Notes: a model not told the origin generated them from the letters alone. A DNA stretch of 44,142 nt from Lachnospiraceae bacterium (GCA_016287765.1 JAEEWS010000020.1:1-44142); one strand, 5' to 3'. Positions 33,849-42,041 are shown, counted from the stretch's first letter. Made by a program: numbers and translations.

Positions 33849-34451
33849 TTATTGCAGGCCGTTCTTCATGAACCTGCTTAAGGGCTTGTAAACCAAAACT
33901 GTTATAACTGAAACTATGGTGCACTTAATGATATTTAAAGGTGCGGTTGCAAAAAGGATGAAGCTGCCGAGACCGGTAATGTTCTTGTTTACCTTGGTTC
34001 CCAGGCCAATGATGGTATCCATTCCGCCGAAGGCGTTGGCATAGGCGGGAAGAAGAACATATGCATTAAGGAGACAGCCTGCTACGGTGCAGCATACGGA
34101 ACCTGCGATAAGACCGATGACAGCGCGCTTTCTGGTTTTCTTAAGGCAGTAGGGGATGGATGCGGGAAGAACGAAAGCAACTCCCATGAGGAAATTTGCA
34201 AGTTCGCCGATACCTGCGGTACTTGAGCCCTTAATGAGGAACTTAACAACGATCTTAAAGGCTTCGATTATAACGCCTGCCACAGGTCCCATGGAGAAAG
34301 CTCCCAGGAGAACGGGAAGTTCACTGAAGTCGATCTTGTAGAAAGAAGGCAGGAAGGGTAAAGGGAAATCCAGGAACATAAGAACCGCAGCAATTGCTGC
34401 CAGCATAGCACCTGTGCACATCATACGGGTACTTGAAAAAAATGCTTTCAT
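33849..34451 (-). CDS. ribU: Riboflavin ECF transporter S component RibU
   Basis: A 200-residue membrane protein with about five to six helices that binds riboflavin (or FMN) for import. It shows the RibU-type pattern: RMMCTGAMLAAIAAVLMFLDFPLPFLPSFYKIDFSELPVLLGAFSMGPVAGVIIEAFK, followed by GIGELANFLMGVAFVLPAS. The FMN riboswitch on the same strand supports the function. No ATPase or EcfT gene belongs to this transcript, so it should use a shared energizing module. Start: AAAGGA with seven T before ATG 34451 and the normal MKAFFSSTRMM opening; the frame is open to 34484 without support. Confidence 0.9.
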   Translation of the reverse strand: MKAFFSSTRMMCTGAMLAAIAAVLMFLDFPLPFLPSFYKIDFSELPVLLGAFSMGPVAGVIIEAFKIVVKFLIKGSSTAGIGELANFLMGVAFVLPASIPYCLKKTRKRAVIGLIAGSVCCTVAGCLLNAYVLLPAYANAFGGMDTIIGLGTKVNKNITGLGSFILFATAPLNIIKCTIVSVITVLVYKPLSRFMKNGLQ

Positions 34452-34511
34452 AAAAAAATCCTTTCTGACGAAAAAAACGTCCAACCGATTCTTCGTAAAA
34501 AAGGCAAACTC

Positions 34512-34625
34512 TTTCTTCTCACATCCAGACTGTACTGTCGGTTCCGGAATTACACCGGATCATGCCCTCTAAGGCTCGCGGACTTTTACCGCCGGTAGGG
34601 AAATTTCGTCCCTCCCCGAAGAATC
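34512..34625 (-). ncRNA. FMN riboswitch (RFN element)
   Basis: On the minus strand the conserved blocks occur in order: TTCTTCGGGG…AGGG, CCTACCGGCGGTA, AGTCCGCGAGC, GATCCGGTGTAATTCCGGAA, CCGACAGTACAGTCTGGATG and GAGAAGAAAG. This is a clear match to the FMN aptamer, which represses riboflavin uptake or synthesis genes when FMN is plentiful. It lies about 60 nt before ribU. Confidence 0.95.
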
Positions 34626-34670
34626 AATGTTAAGTTATAATAAGTTGCCATAGGCAAACTTTCTGATCGC

Positions 34671-34699
34671 ATTCTAAACTCTTGATAAAACTTTGTCAA
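34671..34699 (-). promoter_or_regulatory. Promoter of ribU
   Basis: On the minus strand, consensus TTGACA (34694-34699), a 17-nt spacer and TAGAAT (34671-34676), just upstream of the FMN riboswitch. Confidence 0.8.
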
Positions 34700-34723
34700 G
34701 ATGTTTTTTTGTGAAAGAAATTA

Positions 34724-34732
34724 TGATATAAT
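34724..34732 (+). promoter_or_regulatory. Extended -10 promoter of the GH5 gene
   Basis: TGATATAAT is an extended -10 (TGn plus consensus TATAAT at 34727-34732). No convincing -35 is present. It diverges from the ribU promoter. Confidence 0.5.
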
Positions 34733-34795
34733 ATATGACTAACTATATTCTATGAGAAAAAGACAAAAACAGATCGTTGTTTGTCCGGAGAAATT

Positions 34796-36100
34796 ATGAA
34801 ACCAAAAAAAATGCTTTGTTTAGCGGTGCTGGCAATATGTATGCTTGCAGGCTGTTCAAATAAAGAAACTGAAAAAAATGTGATCATCATAACTGCTACT
34901 CCTACACCCACAACGGCGGTTACTGTTACCCCGGATGTTACACCCGGGATCACTCCTTCCGCCACGCCCGTTGCAACGGCAGTTCCGGAAAAGATCGATC
35001 CTTCCGATATACCCGACTGGAGAGAGATGCTGGAGCTCATGGGGACGGGCTGGAATCTGGGAAATACCCTTGATGCCATTGACTGTAAATGGCTGTCGGA
35101 CGAGATGGAGTACGAAACGGGATGGCAGGGAGTAAAGGTCAAGACCACCAAAAAAATGATAGATACTGTGGCCGCCGCCGGATTTAAGACTGTAAGGATA
35201 CCAGTGTCCTGGCACGATCATGTTACAAGGATCGATTCGGGAGAATGTACCGTTACCTATAAGATAAGCGAAAAATGGATGAAAAGGGTACGGGAAGTGG
35301 TGGATTATTGTATAGAAGACGGGCTTTTTGTGATCCTGAACATTCATCATGACGACGGAGGAAGCATGTTTGTTTATCCCGATGCCGAGCATGAGGAAGC
35401 ATCCATGGCCTATCTGGTTTCTGTCTGGGAACAGATAGCCAAGGAATTCGGAGATTACGATCATCATCTGATCTTTGAGACTTTGAACGAACCCAGGCTT
35501 ACGGGGGCGAATGAATGGAATCCCTGGACAGCGGATGCGCAGCGTGCCCAGGATTATATCAACAGGTACAATCAGGCGGCAGTCTATACCATAAGGTCAG
35601 CGGAAGGGGCATATAATCTGTACAGATATATAGGTTGTCCCGGGTATGATGCATCTCCGGACTCTATTGACCGTATCAAGGTTCCCAAGGATCCTTCGGG
35701 CATAGAAGGACGGATCATGATCTCTGTTCATGCTTATACGCCCTATAATTTTGCCACGGCACAGATCACATCCTTCGATGCTTCGGTAAAAAGAGATGTG
35801 GACAGGGTATTTAAGGACATAAACGATAAGCTCATAAGTAAAAACATTCCTGCCTATATGGGAGAATGGGGTGTTTATACGGTAGATAAAAACTATGATG
35901 CCAGAATGAAGTATGTGGAGTATTACATATCTTCAGCACGAAATCTAAGAGACGGATCCGGTAACATCATAAAGATGCCTACGATCATATGGGATAACGG
36001 CAGTTACGGAAATCCGGGCGAAAATTACGGACTTTTGGACAGGAAAAACAATAAATGGCATGAAGAGGAATATATAAAAGCTATTATAAATGCGGAATAA
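34796..36100 (+). CDS. GH5 endoglucanase-like lipoprotein
   Basis: A 434-residue surface glycoside hydrolase. The lipoprotein signal has lipobox LAGC (Cys20). A Thr-Pro-Val linker (about 34-65) leads to a GH5 catalytic domain: LMGTGWNLGNTLDA, FKTVRIPVSWHDH, VILNIHHDD, the acid/base Glu232 in FETLNEP, SVHAYTPYNF, the nucleophile Glu357 in YMGEWG and the late Trp in IIWDNG. All the expected active-site residues are present. It probably cuts beta-glucan such as cellulose or a mixed-linkage glucan; a mannanase or xyloglucanase activity is possible. ATG 34796 follows CCGGAGAAATT. It forms a single-gene unit with its own terminator. Confidence 0.9.
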   Translation: MKPKKMLCLAVLAICMLAGCSNKETEKNVIIITATPTPTTAVTVTPDVTPGITPSATPVATAVPEKIDPSDIPDWREMLELMGTGWNLGNTLDAIDCKWLSDEMEYETGWQGVKVKTTKKMIDTVAAAGFKTVRIPVSWHDHVTRIDSGECTVTYKISEKWMKRVREVVDYCIEDGLFVILNIHHDDGGSMFVYPDAEHEEASMAYLVSVWEQIAKEFGDYDHHLIFETLNEPRLTGANEWNPWTADAQRAQDYINRYNQAAVYTIRSAEGAYNLYRYIGCPGYDASPDSIDRIKVPKDPSGIEGRIMISVHAYTPYNFATAQITSFDASVKRDVDRVFKDINDKLISKNIPAYMGEWGVYTVDKNYDARMKYVEYYISSARNLRDGSGNIIKMPTIIWDNGSYGNPGENYGLLDRKNNKWHEEEYIKAIINAE

Positions 36101-36105
36101 GAAAT

Positions 36106-36136
36106 AGCAGTCGAGAGGTCGACTGCTTTATTTTTT
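36106..36136 (+). terminator. Rho-independent terminator after the GH5 gene
   Basis: AGCAGTCGA (36106-36114) pairs perfectly with TCGACTGCT (36119-36127), followed by a T-rich tract. Confidence 0.9.
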
Positions 36137-36245
36137 ACTAAAATAAACAAGGGTTGCATTAAAGTATAACATATCGATCATCCAAACCACCTAACAAGGG
36201 CTGTGTGACAAGGTTTTCGCCTGATGAAAAAATGGCAAAAAAAAT

Positions 36246-36305
36246 GCGAGTAGAAATGGGGTTTTCATACTCGCTGAGGGGTAGTTAGGTTTAGGGTCTC
36301 TAACT
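36246..36305. other. Two adjacent hairpins of unknown role
   Basis: GCGAGTA (36246-36252) pairs with TACTCGC (36268-36274), with further GAAA/TTTTC pairs inside. AGTTAG (36283-36288) pairs with CTAACT (36300-36305). The gap 36137-36525 has no credible coding frame. A small RNA or repeat remnant is possible. Confidence 0.35.
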
Positions 36306-36350
36306 GTTTTGTAGTATAGCATTCAGTAAAGGAAAAATAAATAGGATAAT

Positions 36351-36390
36351 AGTCCCAATTTTGGATTAGGACCAAAAAAATTATGGGACT
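36351..36390. repeat. 40-bp inverted repeat in the gene-free stretch
   Basis: AGTCCCA (36351-36357) and TGGGACT (36384-36390) flank a second pair, ATTTTGG and CCAAAA, around a 7-nt loop. No T run follows directly, so it is not a normal terminator. Confidence 0.45.
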
Positions 36391-36420
36391 GATCCGGAGT
36401 AATTATTTTTAAAAATACTG

Positions 36421-36465
36421 TTGACACAGAACTGTTTTAGGTGTATATATAACACATAAACAGTT
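36421..36465 (+). promoter_or_regulatory. Promoter with operator-like dyad for the GntR-ABC operon
   Basis: Consensus TTGACA (36421-36426), a 17-nt spacer and TATATA (36444-36449). The dyad ACTGTTT…GTGT-ATATATA-ACAC…AAACAGT (36431-36465) is centred on the -10, as expected for a repressor site. The GntR protein encoded next is the likely ligand. Confidence 0.7.
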
Positions 36466-36525
36466 ACATCGACAGTCGAGAAAAACTATGCACGGGGATC
36501 CCGGGCAGGAAAGGGGTGCTATAGC

Positions 36526-36903
36526 TTGAAGATTTCGCAGACTAATGGAATACCCATTTATAAACAGATAGCAGATGCTTTCAGAGCCGACATCCTTGCG
36601 GGTAAATATGCACAGGGGGAATACCTTCCTTCTATAAGAGAGCTGGCAAGGGACCTGAGGATCAGCGTGATCACCACCATGAAGGCCTATGAACAGCTTC
36701 AGATGGAAGGGCTGGTCACCGCATCTCAGGGAAAAGGCTTTTATGTGAATGCTCAGGACAGCGAGATGCTTAAGGAGCAGCACATGCGAAAGGTGGAAGA
36801 GTCGCTGACCGCAGCCATAGATGCCGCGAAGATCGCGGGGCTCGGTAAAAAGGAATTGGTGGAAACACTGAATACTTTATTGGATATGGAAGAATATGAT
36901 TAA
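36526..36903 (+). CDS. GntR-family regulator, YtrA type
   Basis: A 125-residue repressor with an N-terminal winged helix (about 10-75): IPIYKQIADAFRADILAGKYAQGEYLPSIRELARDLRIS, then the recognition helix VITTMKAYEQLQMEGLV and the wing TASQGKGFYVN. The short helical C-terminus (about 50 residues) is the mark of the YtrA subfamily, whose members usually control the ABC genes that follow them. Start: TTG 36526 with AAAGGGG 9 nt before; a nearby ATG is out of frame. It is the first gene of a four-gene operon with an operator-like dyad over its promoter, so autorepression is likely. Confidence 0.88.
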   Translation: MKISQTNGIPIYKQIADAFRADILAGKYAQGEYLPSIRELARDLRISVITTMKAYEQLQMEGLVTASQGKGFYVNAQDSEMLKEQHMRKVEESLTAAIDAAKIAGLGKKELVETLNTLLDMEEYD

Positions 36904-36922
36904 AAAGTAAGCGGAGGAAATT

Positions 36923-37819
36923 ATGGAAAACAGTGTAATTAAGGCAAGGAATATCGTAAAGAATTATAAGAACTTCTCATTGAATGTACCGGAACTGGAC
37001 ATCCCCAAGGGATTTGCCACAGCTCTCATCGGGGAGAACGGTGCGGGCAAGACCACCCTTTTGAACCTTCTTACCGGTATACGTCTTGATTTCAAGGGGG
37101 AGATCGAGTACTTCGGAAAATACAGTGCCATGGATGTTGAAAAGAATCCGGAGATCAAGGAAAGAATAGGCTATACGGGAACAGACAGCTATTATCTTCC
37201 CGGCTGGTCCGTTCAGCAGGTCAGCGAGCTTTCAAAGCTTCTTTTTGAAAAATACAGCGAGGACAAGTTCAGAAAAATGTGTTATGACCTGGCTATCTTC
37301 GGAAGAAGTCAATATGACGGAAAGAAGAAGGTCAGCGCCCTCTCCGACGGTACAAAGACCAAGCTCATGCTGGCGGGCGTGCTGGCAAGGGAAACGGATG
37401 TGTTGATCATGGATGAGCCCGCATCCCCTCTGGATCCTCTCATGCGTGACAAGCTTTGCGAGCTGATCAGGGACTATCTGAACTCCGGCGAAGGAAAGAG
37501 CGTCTTCTTTTCCACGCACAATATTTCTGATATGGAAGGTGTTACCGACTATGCCATTATCATGGAGAACGGTCGGATCGTTGAAAAAGGCTTTGTAGAG
37601 GATCTTAAGGAAAAATATATTGCCGTTAAGGGCGAGACAAAGGATATAGAAGAAGCAAAAAAAGTGCTTTACACCATTACAACCTCCAATTACGGTTTCG
37701 AGGGCATATGTCTTGCCGACGACCTTGACAAGCTGGCAGGTATGGACATAGTGACCGAGACCGCAAACCTTTTCAAGATCAGTGTAGCGGTTATGAAGAA
37801 AAATTCGCTGGTGAGATAG
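36923..37819 (+). CDS. ABC transporter ATPase of the GntR-linked exporter type
   Basis: A 298-residue ATPase. Walker A is GENGAGKTT (about 38-46), Walker B is DVLIMDEPASPLD (about 170-182) and the switch histidine is in FFSTHNISDME. The signature is degenerate: ALSDGTKTKLMLAG instead of LSGGQ, which is common in this YtrB/BcrA-like group. It should drive an exporter or sensor-type transporter made with the two membrane proteins that follow. In related systems such operons respond to cell-wall-active compounds; no substrate can be read here. GGAGGAAATT precedes the ATG. Confidence 0.88.
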   Translation: MENSVIKARNIVKNYKNFSLNVPELDIPKGFATALIGENGAGKTTLLNLLTGIRLDFKGEIEYFGKYSAMDVEKNPEIKERIGYTGTDSYYLPGWSVQQVSELSKLLFEKYSEDKFRKMCYDLAIFGRSQYDGKKKVSALSDGTKTKLMLAGVLARETDVLIMDEPASPLDPLMRDKLCELIRDYLNSGEGKSVFFSTHNISDMEGVTDYAIIMENGRIVEKGFVEDLKEKYIAVKGETKDIEEAKKVLYTITTSNYGFEGICLADDLDKLAGMDIVTETANLFKISVAVMKKNSLVR

Positions 37820-37832
37820 GGGGAGGCAGAGC

Positions 37833-38492
37833 ATGAAAAGATCGGCTTTGAAGTGTTATTGGGCGTTTGTACCCTTAGCCTATAAGGTGGGAATGATATT
37901 ATCCGCATTGGTGATCTGCGGAGTCGGGATCCTCTTTTATTACGGTCTGGGTCTGGGATCTGTCATAATATTGGGACCTATGTTCCTGTTCCTGGTAGGA
38001 TTGGTTGATTATGTGGCTTTTTCCGGTATGTTTTCGAAGAAGATAAAAGCAATGGATTTTTTGAAAAGCTCTGTTTACGGACCGGAGCTGGTGAAAAAGA
38101 CACTTATAACGGATATGATCGTAAAGACCCTGATCTTTTTTATAGGATGTGCGGGGATCGGCATAGTGGCCGTGATCGACGGCACATTCTGGCTGGTGAT
38201 GGCAGAGGTGTTCCTGTTATATATGGCAGCTGCCTTTTATACTATGATATTTACCAGAAAATACGGGACTTCGATACAGATGCAGATCCTGATCTTATAT
38301 CTGGGTATTCACCTTGCATCCGGATTAATGGTGTTATATATGTTTATTACTGTCAGAGCTCCCGAGATCGGAATGGGCGCAGCCCTTTACAGGATCCTTT
38401 CGATCGTTGTGATCCTTGCTTTTGCGGTATCCGGAGGATATTTGCTTTGTAAGGACGGTACAGCCGGGTTTAAGAACGGATACAAGGATTGA
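37833..38492 (+). CDS. ABC transporter membrane subunit of unknown substrate
   Basis: A 219-residue membrane protein with about six helices: approximate segments VGMILSALVICGVGILFYY, IILGPMFLFLVGLVDYVAF, TLIFFIGCAGIGIVAV, FWLVMAEVFLLYMAAAFY, ILILYLGIHLASGLMVLYMF and ILSIVVILAFAVSGGYLL. No large soluble domain is present. Its position 13 bp after the ATPase gene, in the GntR-led operon, supports a role as a transmembrane half of that transporter. GGGGGAGG precedes the ATG. I do not recognise a named family. Confidence 0.65.
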   Translation: MKRSALKCYWAFVPLAYKVGMILSALVICGVGILFYYGLGLGSVIILGPMFLFLVGLVDYVAFSGMFSKKIKAMDFLKSSVYGPELVKKTLITDMIVKTLIFFIGCAGIGIVAVIDGTFWLVMAEVFLLYMAAAFYTMIFTRKYGTSIQMQILILYLGIHLASGLMVLYMFITVRAPEIGMGAALYRILSIVVILAFAVSGGYLLCKDGTAGFKNGYKD

Positions 38493-38510
38493 TAAAAAAA
38501 GGAGAGAGCT

Positions 38511-39233
38511 ATGAAAAAACTGATAAATGATTTTAAAATGTTAAGATACGGACTTCAGATCAGGCAGTTATTGATATGTGGCATTTTGTTTATTGGGATG
38601 GGGACCATATTCGAATGCTTTGGGAATGGATTCACCTTTTCACTTTCGGGGTTTTATTTTGGGGTTGTGGGCGCATATGCCTATCAGATCAGTTTTTCCA
38701 CGATCAATTCAAAATGGGTCAAGAGCTCACCCCTTCAGAGAAGACTCCTCACCACTACACCGGTCTTGGTTTCTCTGGTAACTTCTCTGGCGGGATATAC
38801 TCTTTTTGTACTAATGAGAGTGTTTATCACCATAGGGATCAGATATAAGCTTGATCCCCGGTCTTTTGGGATAGAAGATGAATATGAGCTTTACATCGGT
38901 ATCATATATGCAGCAACAATATTGAGCATTGCTTTTATCTATCAGGCTTTCTGCTACAGGTATTATGTTGCTTCCACCGTAGTGTTTGCCGCTTCTGTTG
39001 GATTATGGCTTTACGGAGTGGATAATATGTTTGGCGGAGCCGCGCTGACGGAAAAGCTGAACTGCCTTGAAGCACAGATAGGTTCCTTCGGAACACATGG
39101 GCTGGTCATCCTCACGAGTTATCTGCTTGTGCTGCTGTCGGCGATCATATGCTATGCTTTTAATGTTCTGCTTTACAGAATACCTTTATCGGCAGTTGCC
39201 TTCAGATTTGCCCTAAAACAGGCGGGGAAGTAG
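38511..39233 (+). CDS. Second ABC transporter membrane subunit of unknown substrate
   Basis: A 240-residue membrane protein with about six helices, including LLICGILFIGMGTIFECFG, PVLVSLVTSLAGYTLFVLMR, LYIGIIYAATILSIAFIYQAF and HGLVILTSYLLVLLSAIICYAF. The loop FSTINSKWVKSSPLQRRLLTTTPVL between helices 2 and 3 resembles the cytoplasmic loop of ABC-2-type permeases. It is not obviously a paralogue of the preceding gene, so the transporter may be a heterodimer. AAGGAGAGAGCT precedes the ATG. It is the last gene before the terminator at 39248-39285. Confidence 0.65.
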   Translation: MKKLINDFKMLRYGLQIRQLLICGILFIGMGTIFECFGNGFTFSLSGFYFGVVGAYAYQISFSTINSKWVKSSPLQRRLLTTTPVLVSLVTSLAGYTLFVLMRVFITIGIRYKLDPRSFGIEDEYELYIGIIYAATILSIAFIYQAFCYRYYVASTVVFAASVGLWLYGVDNMFGGAALTEKLNCLEAQIGSFGTHGLVILTSYLLVLLSAIICYAFNVLLYRIPLSAVAFRFALKQAGK

Positions 39234-39247
39234 GATCAGATATATAC

Positions 39248-39285
39248 GGCCGCGGGTTCTTGACAGATCCCGGGGCCTTTTTTTA
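39248..39285 (+). terminator. Rho-independent terminator after the GntR-ABC operon
   Basis: GGCC-GCGGG (39248-39256) pairs with CCCGG-GGCC (39269-39277), followed by a run of seven T. Confidence 0.85.
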
Positions 39286-39364
39286 TTTCAAACCGAACAT
39301 TAATCTGATTTTAATCTTTTACCTATTTTTATTTAATTTCCATGGTTTATTATTGGTTCATCGG

Positions 39365-39393
39365 TTGAGAGAAAACCGGAAATCAATTATAAT
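39365..39393 (+). promoter_or_regulatory. Promoter of the DUF4342-like gene
   Basis: TTGAGA (39365-39370), a 17-nt spacer and consensus TATAAT (39388-39393). Confidence 0.75.
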
Positions 39394-39425
39394 AGAGATC
39401 GATGAGCGATCGGAAAGGGAACATT

Positions 39426-39977
39426 ATGGATAATCTTGAAAAAGTGGAAAAGATCAGGGAGAAAACAGGAGTCAGCTACGAGGCAGCTAAGGAAGCATTG
39501 GAGGCATCAAATTACGATGTGCTGGATGCCATAGTTTATCTTGAGAAGCAGGGCAAGGTAAAAGGTCCCGAAGTTCAGGTGGTTACCGTAGAAGAGACCG
39601 AAAAACAGGAGCGCAGGGAAAAGTTTAAGAAGACCCAGGACGATTACGAGAAGAAGTGCAAGAAGAAGGCGAGAAACTATATCAATGACTTCTTCAAGTG
39701 GCTGGGGGCTCTCTTAAAGAAGAGTATTGATACAAGCTTTATCGTTGAGAGAAAGGGTGAGAACATTCTCACAATGCCTGTACTGATCCTGATCTTATTC
39801 TTGATCTGTTTGTTCTGGCTTATCTTCCCTCTTATGATCGTAGGCTTGTTTCTTGATTGCCGTTACAGGTTTGAGGGCATTCACAAGACGCAGTTTGATA
39901 TAAACGAGTTCTGCGACAAGTGTGCGGACAGCGCGGAAGATCTTAAGAACAGTTTCAAAAAAGACGAAGAGCAGTAA
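39426..39977 (+). CDS. DUF4342-like membrane protein with UBA-like N-terminus
   Basis: A 183-residue protein of unknown function. The N-terminus (about 1-45, KVEKIREKTGVSYEAAKEALEASNYDVLDAIVYLEKQG) is a UBA/TS-N-like three-helix unit, as found in EF-Ts. A charged helical stretch (about 60-95) and a segment FFKWLGALLKKSIDTSFIVERKGENILTMP lead to one long or paired membrane helix (VLILILFLICLFWLIFPLMIVGLFL), then a short acidic tail. The combination of UBA-like and membrane parts matches DUF4342. ATG 39426 is chosen because GGAAAGGGA precedes it; ATG 39402 sits at the expected transcription start. Confidence 0.75.
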   Translation: MDNLEKVEKIREKTGVSYEAAKEALEASNYDVLDAIVYLEKQGKVKGPEVQVVTVEETEKQERREKFKKTQDDYEKKCKKKARNYINDFFKWLGALLKKSIDTSFIVERKGENILTMPVLILILFLICLFWLIFPLMIVGLFLDCRYRFEGIHKTQFDINEFCDKCADSAEDLKNSFKKDEEQ

Positions 39978-40031
39978 TAAAATAGTAAGGGACTGAAGGG
40001 CTGCAGCTTTCAGCCCCCGGAGGGAGAGAAA

Positions 40032-40709
40032 ATGGAAAGCAGGATCCTTATTGTGGAGGACGAGATCAAAATAGCCAGATTTGTGGAATTGGAGCTTGTT
40101 CACGAAGGATACTCGGCAACAAAAACAGCAGACGGCAGGGAAGGGCTTGAAATGGCTCTTTCCGGCCGTTTTGATCTTGTTATTCTGGACATTATGCTGC
40201 CGGGACTTAACGGAATAGAGGTTTTAAGAAGGCTTAGAAAAGAAAGTGATATTCCCGTTATAATGCTGACCGCAAGAGATGCGGTCATGGACAAGGTCTC
40301 GGGACTGGACGCGGGAGCGGATGACTACATCACCAAGCCCTTTGCCATAGAGGAGCTGCTGGCCAGGATCCGTGTGGCTTTAAAGAGAAGAGGAGCCTCC
40401 GGAACTGAAAACCATGTGCTGGAGATAGGACCTGTCAGGATGGATACGGACCGCTACGAGGTCACCGTAAAGGGCGATATCATAGAACTCAGTAATCGTG
40501 AATTTGAACTTTTAAAACTGCTCATGACCAATAAAAATATAGTCATGAAGCGGGATCTCATCATAAATGAGATCTGCGGCTATGATTTTGTGGGGGAGAC
40601 AAATATCATAGACGTTTATGTGCGCTATTTAAGAACCAAGATAGATGATAAGTACGGTATTAAGTTTATACAGACAGTCCGGGGCGTCGGATATGTCATT
40701 AAAGAGTGA
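40032..40709 (+). CDS. OmpR/PhoB-family response regulator
   Basis: A 225-residue regulator. The receiver domain (1-118) has the acidic pair VEDE, the phosphoacceptor Asp53 in VILDIMLPGLNG, the conserved Thr in MLTARD and Lys in ITKPF. The C-terminal winged helix (about 128-223) has IELSNREFELLKLLM, INEICGYDF and the VYVRYLRTKIDDKYGIKFIQTVRGVGYVI recognition region. It pairs with the kinase 9 bp downstream. CGGAGGGAG precedes the ATG, just behind a GGGCTG/CAGCCC hairpin (about 40000-40017) that may affect translation. The stimulus is unknown. Confidence 0.93.
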   Translation: MESRILIVEDEIKIARFVELELVHEGYSATKTADGREGLEMALSGRFDLVILDIMLPGLNGIEVLRRLRKESDIPVIMLTARDAVMDKVSGLDAGADDYITKPFAIEELLARIRVALKRRGASGTENHVLEIGPVRMDTDRYEVTVKGDIIELSNREFELLKLLMTNKNIVMKRDLIINEICGYDFVGETNIIDVYVRYLRTKIDDKYGIKFIQTVRGVGYVIKE

Positions 40710-40718
40710 GGATGAGAT

Positions 40719-41984
40719 ATGACCGAAACCAAGAAAATGTCCTCCATAGCTCGAAAGATCAACTTCAGATTCTGGTGTAAGCGTTTCGGGGATTATCTGG
40801 GAATGGATATTGTTCTGACCCTGATCCTTGTAGTCTGTTATCTCTGGTACAGCGGGAATTTCACCATAAAGTTCTGGGAACTGACGGATGCCCAGCTTAC
40901 GGACATGGTGCGGTGGCTTGATACCTATGTAAGGATACCTGCCATAGTATTGGGAGGTTTTGAACTGCTGTCCCTGTTCTCGGCCCTTTCCTATACCGGA
41001 GAGATCAGAAGAGACATGAGACCTCTTAACGATCTGGCCATCAGAGCAGAGCAGATCAGCCGCATGGACCTTAACGATCTTAACGATCCTCTGACCGGAA
41101 CAAGACCCGTAAAGAAAGACAAGGAAGAGGAAAAAGCCGGGAAGAACAGGGAATCAAGGGCAGAAAAGAGGCAGGAAAAGAAAAGACTTGAAAGCCTGGG
41201 ACAGGCGATCGAGAACATATCCCCCGATGCTCTGGAAAAGGGTGTACACACCGGAGATTCCGATCTTCAGGGTATAGAAGTGGCATTAAACAACCTGCTT
41301 CTCAGAATGAGGGAGAATCAGAAACAGCAGGCCCGTTTCGTATCGGATGCTTCCCATGAACTCAGAACCCCCATTGCGGTTATCCAGGGTTATGTAAATA
41401 TGCTGGACAGATGGGGTAAGACGGATGAGGCTGTGCTGGAGGAATCCATAGAAGCCTTAAAGAATGAATCCGAGCATATGAAGACTCTGGTGGAGCAATT
41501 GCTTTTCCTGGCCAGGGGCGACAGCGGAAGAAATACGCTTAATAAAAAGGAAATGGATCTTAACGACGTGGTGAAGGACGTATGGGAAGAATCCCTTATG
41601 ATAGACGAAAAGCATGAATATGTCTTTGAGGAGTGCCCGGGAGCTGTGATGACAGGGGACGTGGCCATGGTAAAGCAGTCCTTAAGGATATTTATCCAAA
41701 ATGCGGCCAAGTACTCCAATGATGGGGATACCATTAAGCTTAAGGTAATGAACAATGACGGTCATGCAGCCTATGTGGTACAGGATGAGGGCATAGGTAT
41801 GCAGGAGTCGGATGTGGCTCACATCTTTGAGCGGTTCTACCGTTCCGACAGCGCCCGTAACTCTCAGACGGGAGGCAGCGGACTGGGTCTTTCCATAGCT
41901 AAGTGGATCATAGATGCCCACGAGGGACATATAGAAGTCCTGTCCCGTCCGGACTTCGGAACCAGATTTACGGTGGTTTTTTAA
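40719..41984 (+). CDS. Sensor histidine kinase (HisKA/EnvZ type)
   Basis: A 421-residue membrane kinase. Two membrane helices (about 28-45 and 72-92) enclose a very short external loop of about 25 residues, so it probably senses the membrane or an intramembrane signal. A long charged segment (about 130-165, Lys/Glu/Arg-rich) comes before the kinase core. The phosphorylated histidine is His213 in SDASHELRTPIAV. The ATPase part has IFIQNAAKYSNDG (N box), VQDEGIGM (G1), IFERFYR (F box) and GGSGLGLSIAK (G2). It phosphorylates the regulator encoded just before it. No clear HAMP domain is seen. Confidence 0.92.
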   Translation: MTETKKMSSIARKINFRFWCKRFGDYLGMDIVLTLILVVCYLWYSGNFTIKFWELTDAQLTDMVRWLDTYVRIPAIVLGGFELLSLFSALSYTGEIRRDMRPLNDLAIRAEQISRMDLNDLNDPLTGTRPVKKDKEEEKAGKNRESRAEKRQEKKRLESLGQAIENISPDALEKGVHTGDSDLQGIEVALNNLLLRMRENQKQQARFVSDASHELRTPIAVIQGYVNMLDRWGKTDEAVLEESIEALKNESEHMKTLVEQLLFLARGDSGRNTLNKKEMDLNDVVKDVWEESLMIDEKHEYVFEECPGAVMTGDVAMVKQSLRIFIQNAAKYSNDGDTIKLKVMNNDGHAAYVVQDEGIGMQESDVAHIFERFYRSDSARNSQTGGSGLGLSIAKWIIDAHEGHIEVLSRPDFGTRFTVVF

Positions 41985-41996
41985 GAGCATAATAAA

Positions 41997-42034
41997 ACGA
42001 GCAGGTGAAACATTTAACCCTGCTCGTTATTTTT
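41997..42034. terminator. Bidirectional terminator between convergent genes
   Basis: ACGAGCAGG (41997-42005) pairs with CCTGCTCGT (42019-42027), with A-rich and T-rich flanks. Confidence 0.88.
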
Positions 42035-42041
42035 GTTCTTA

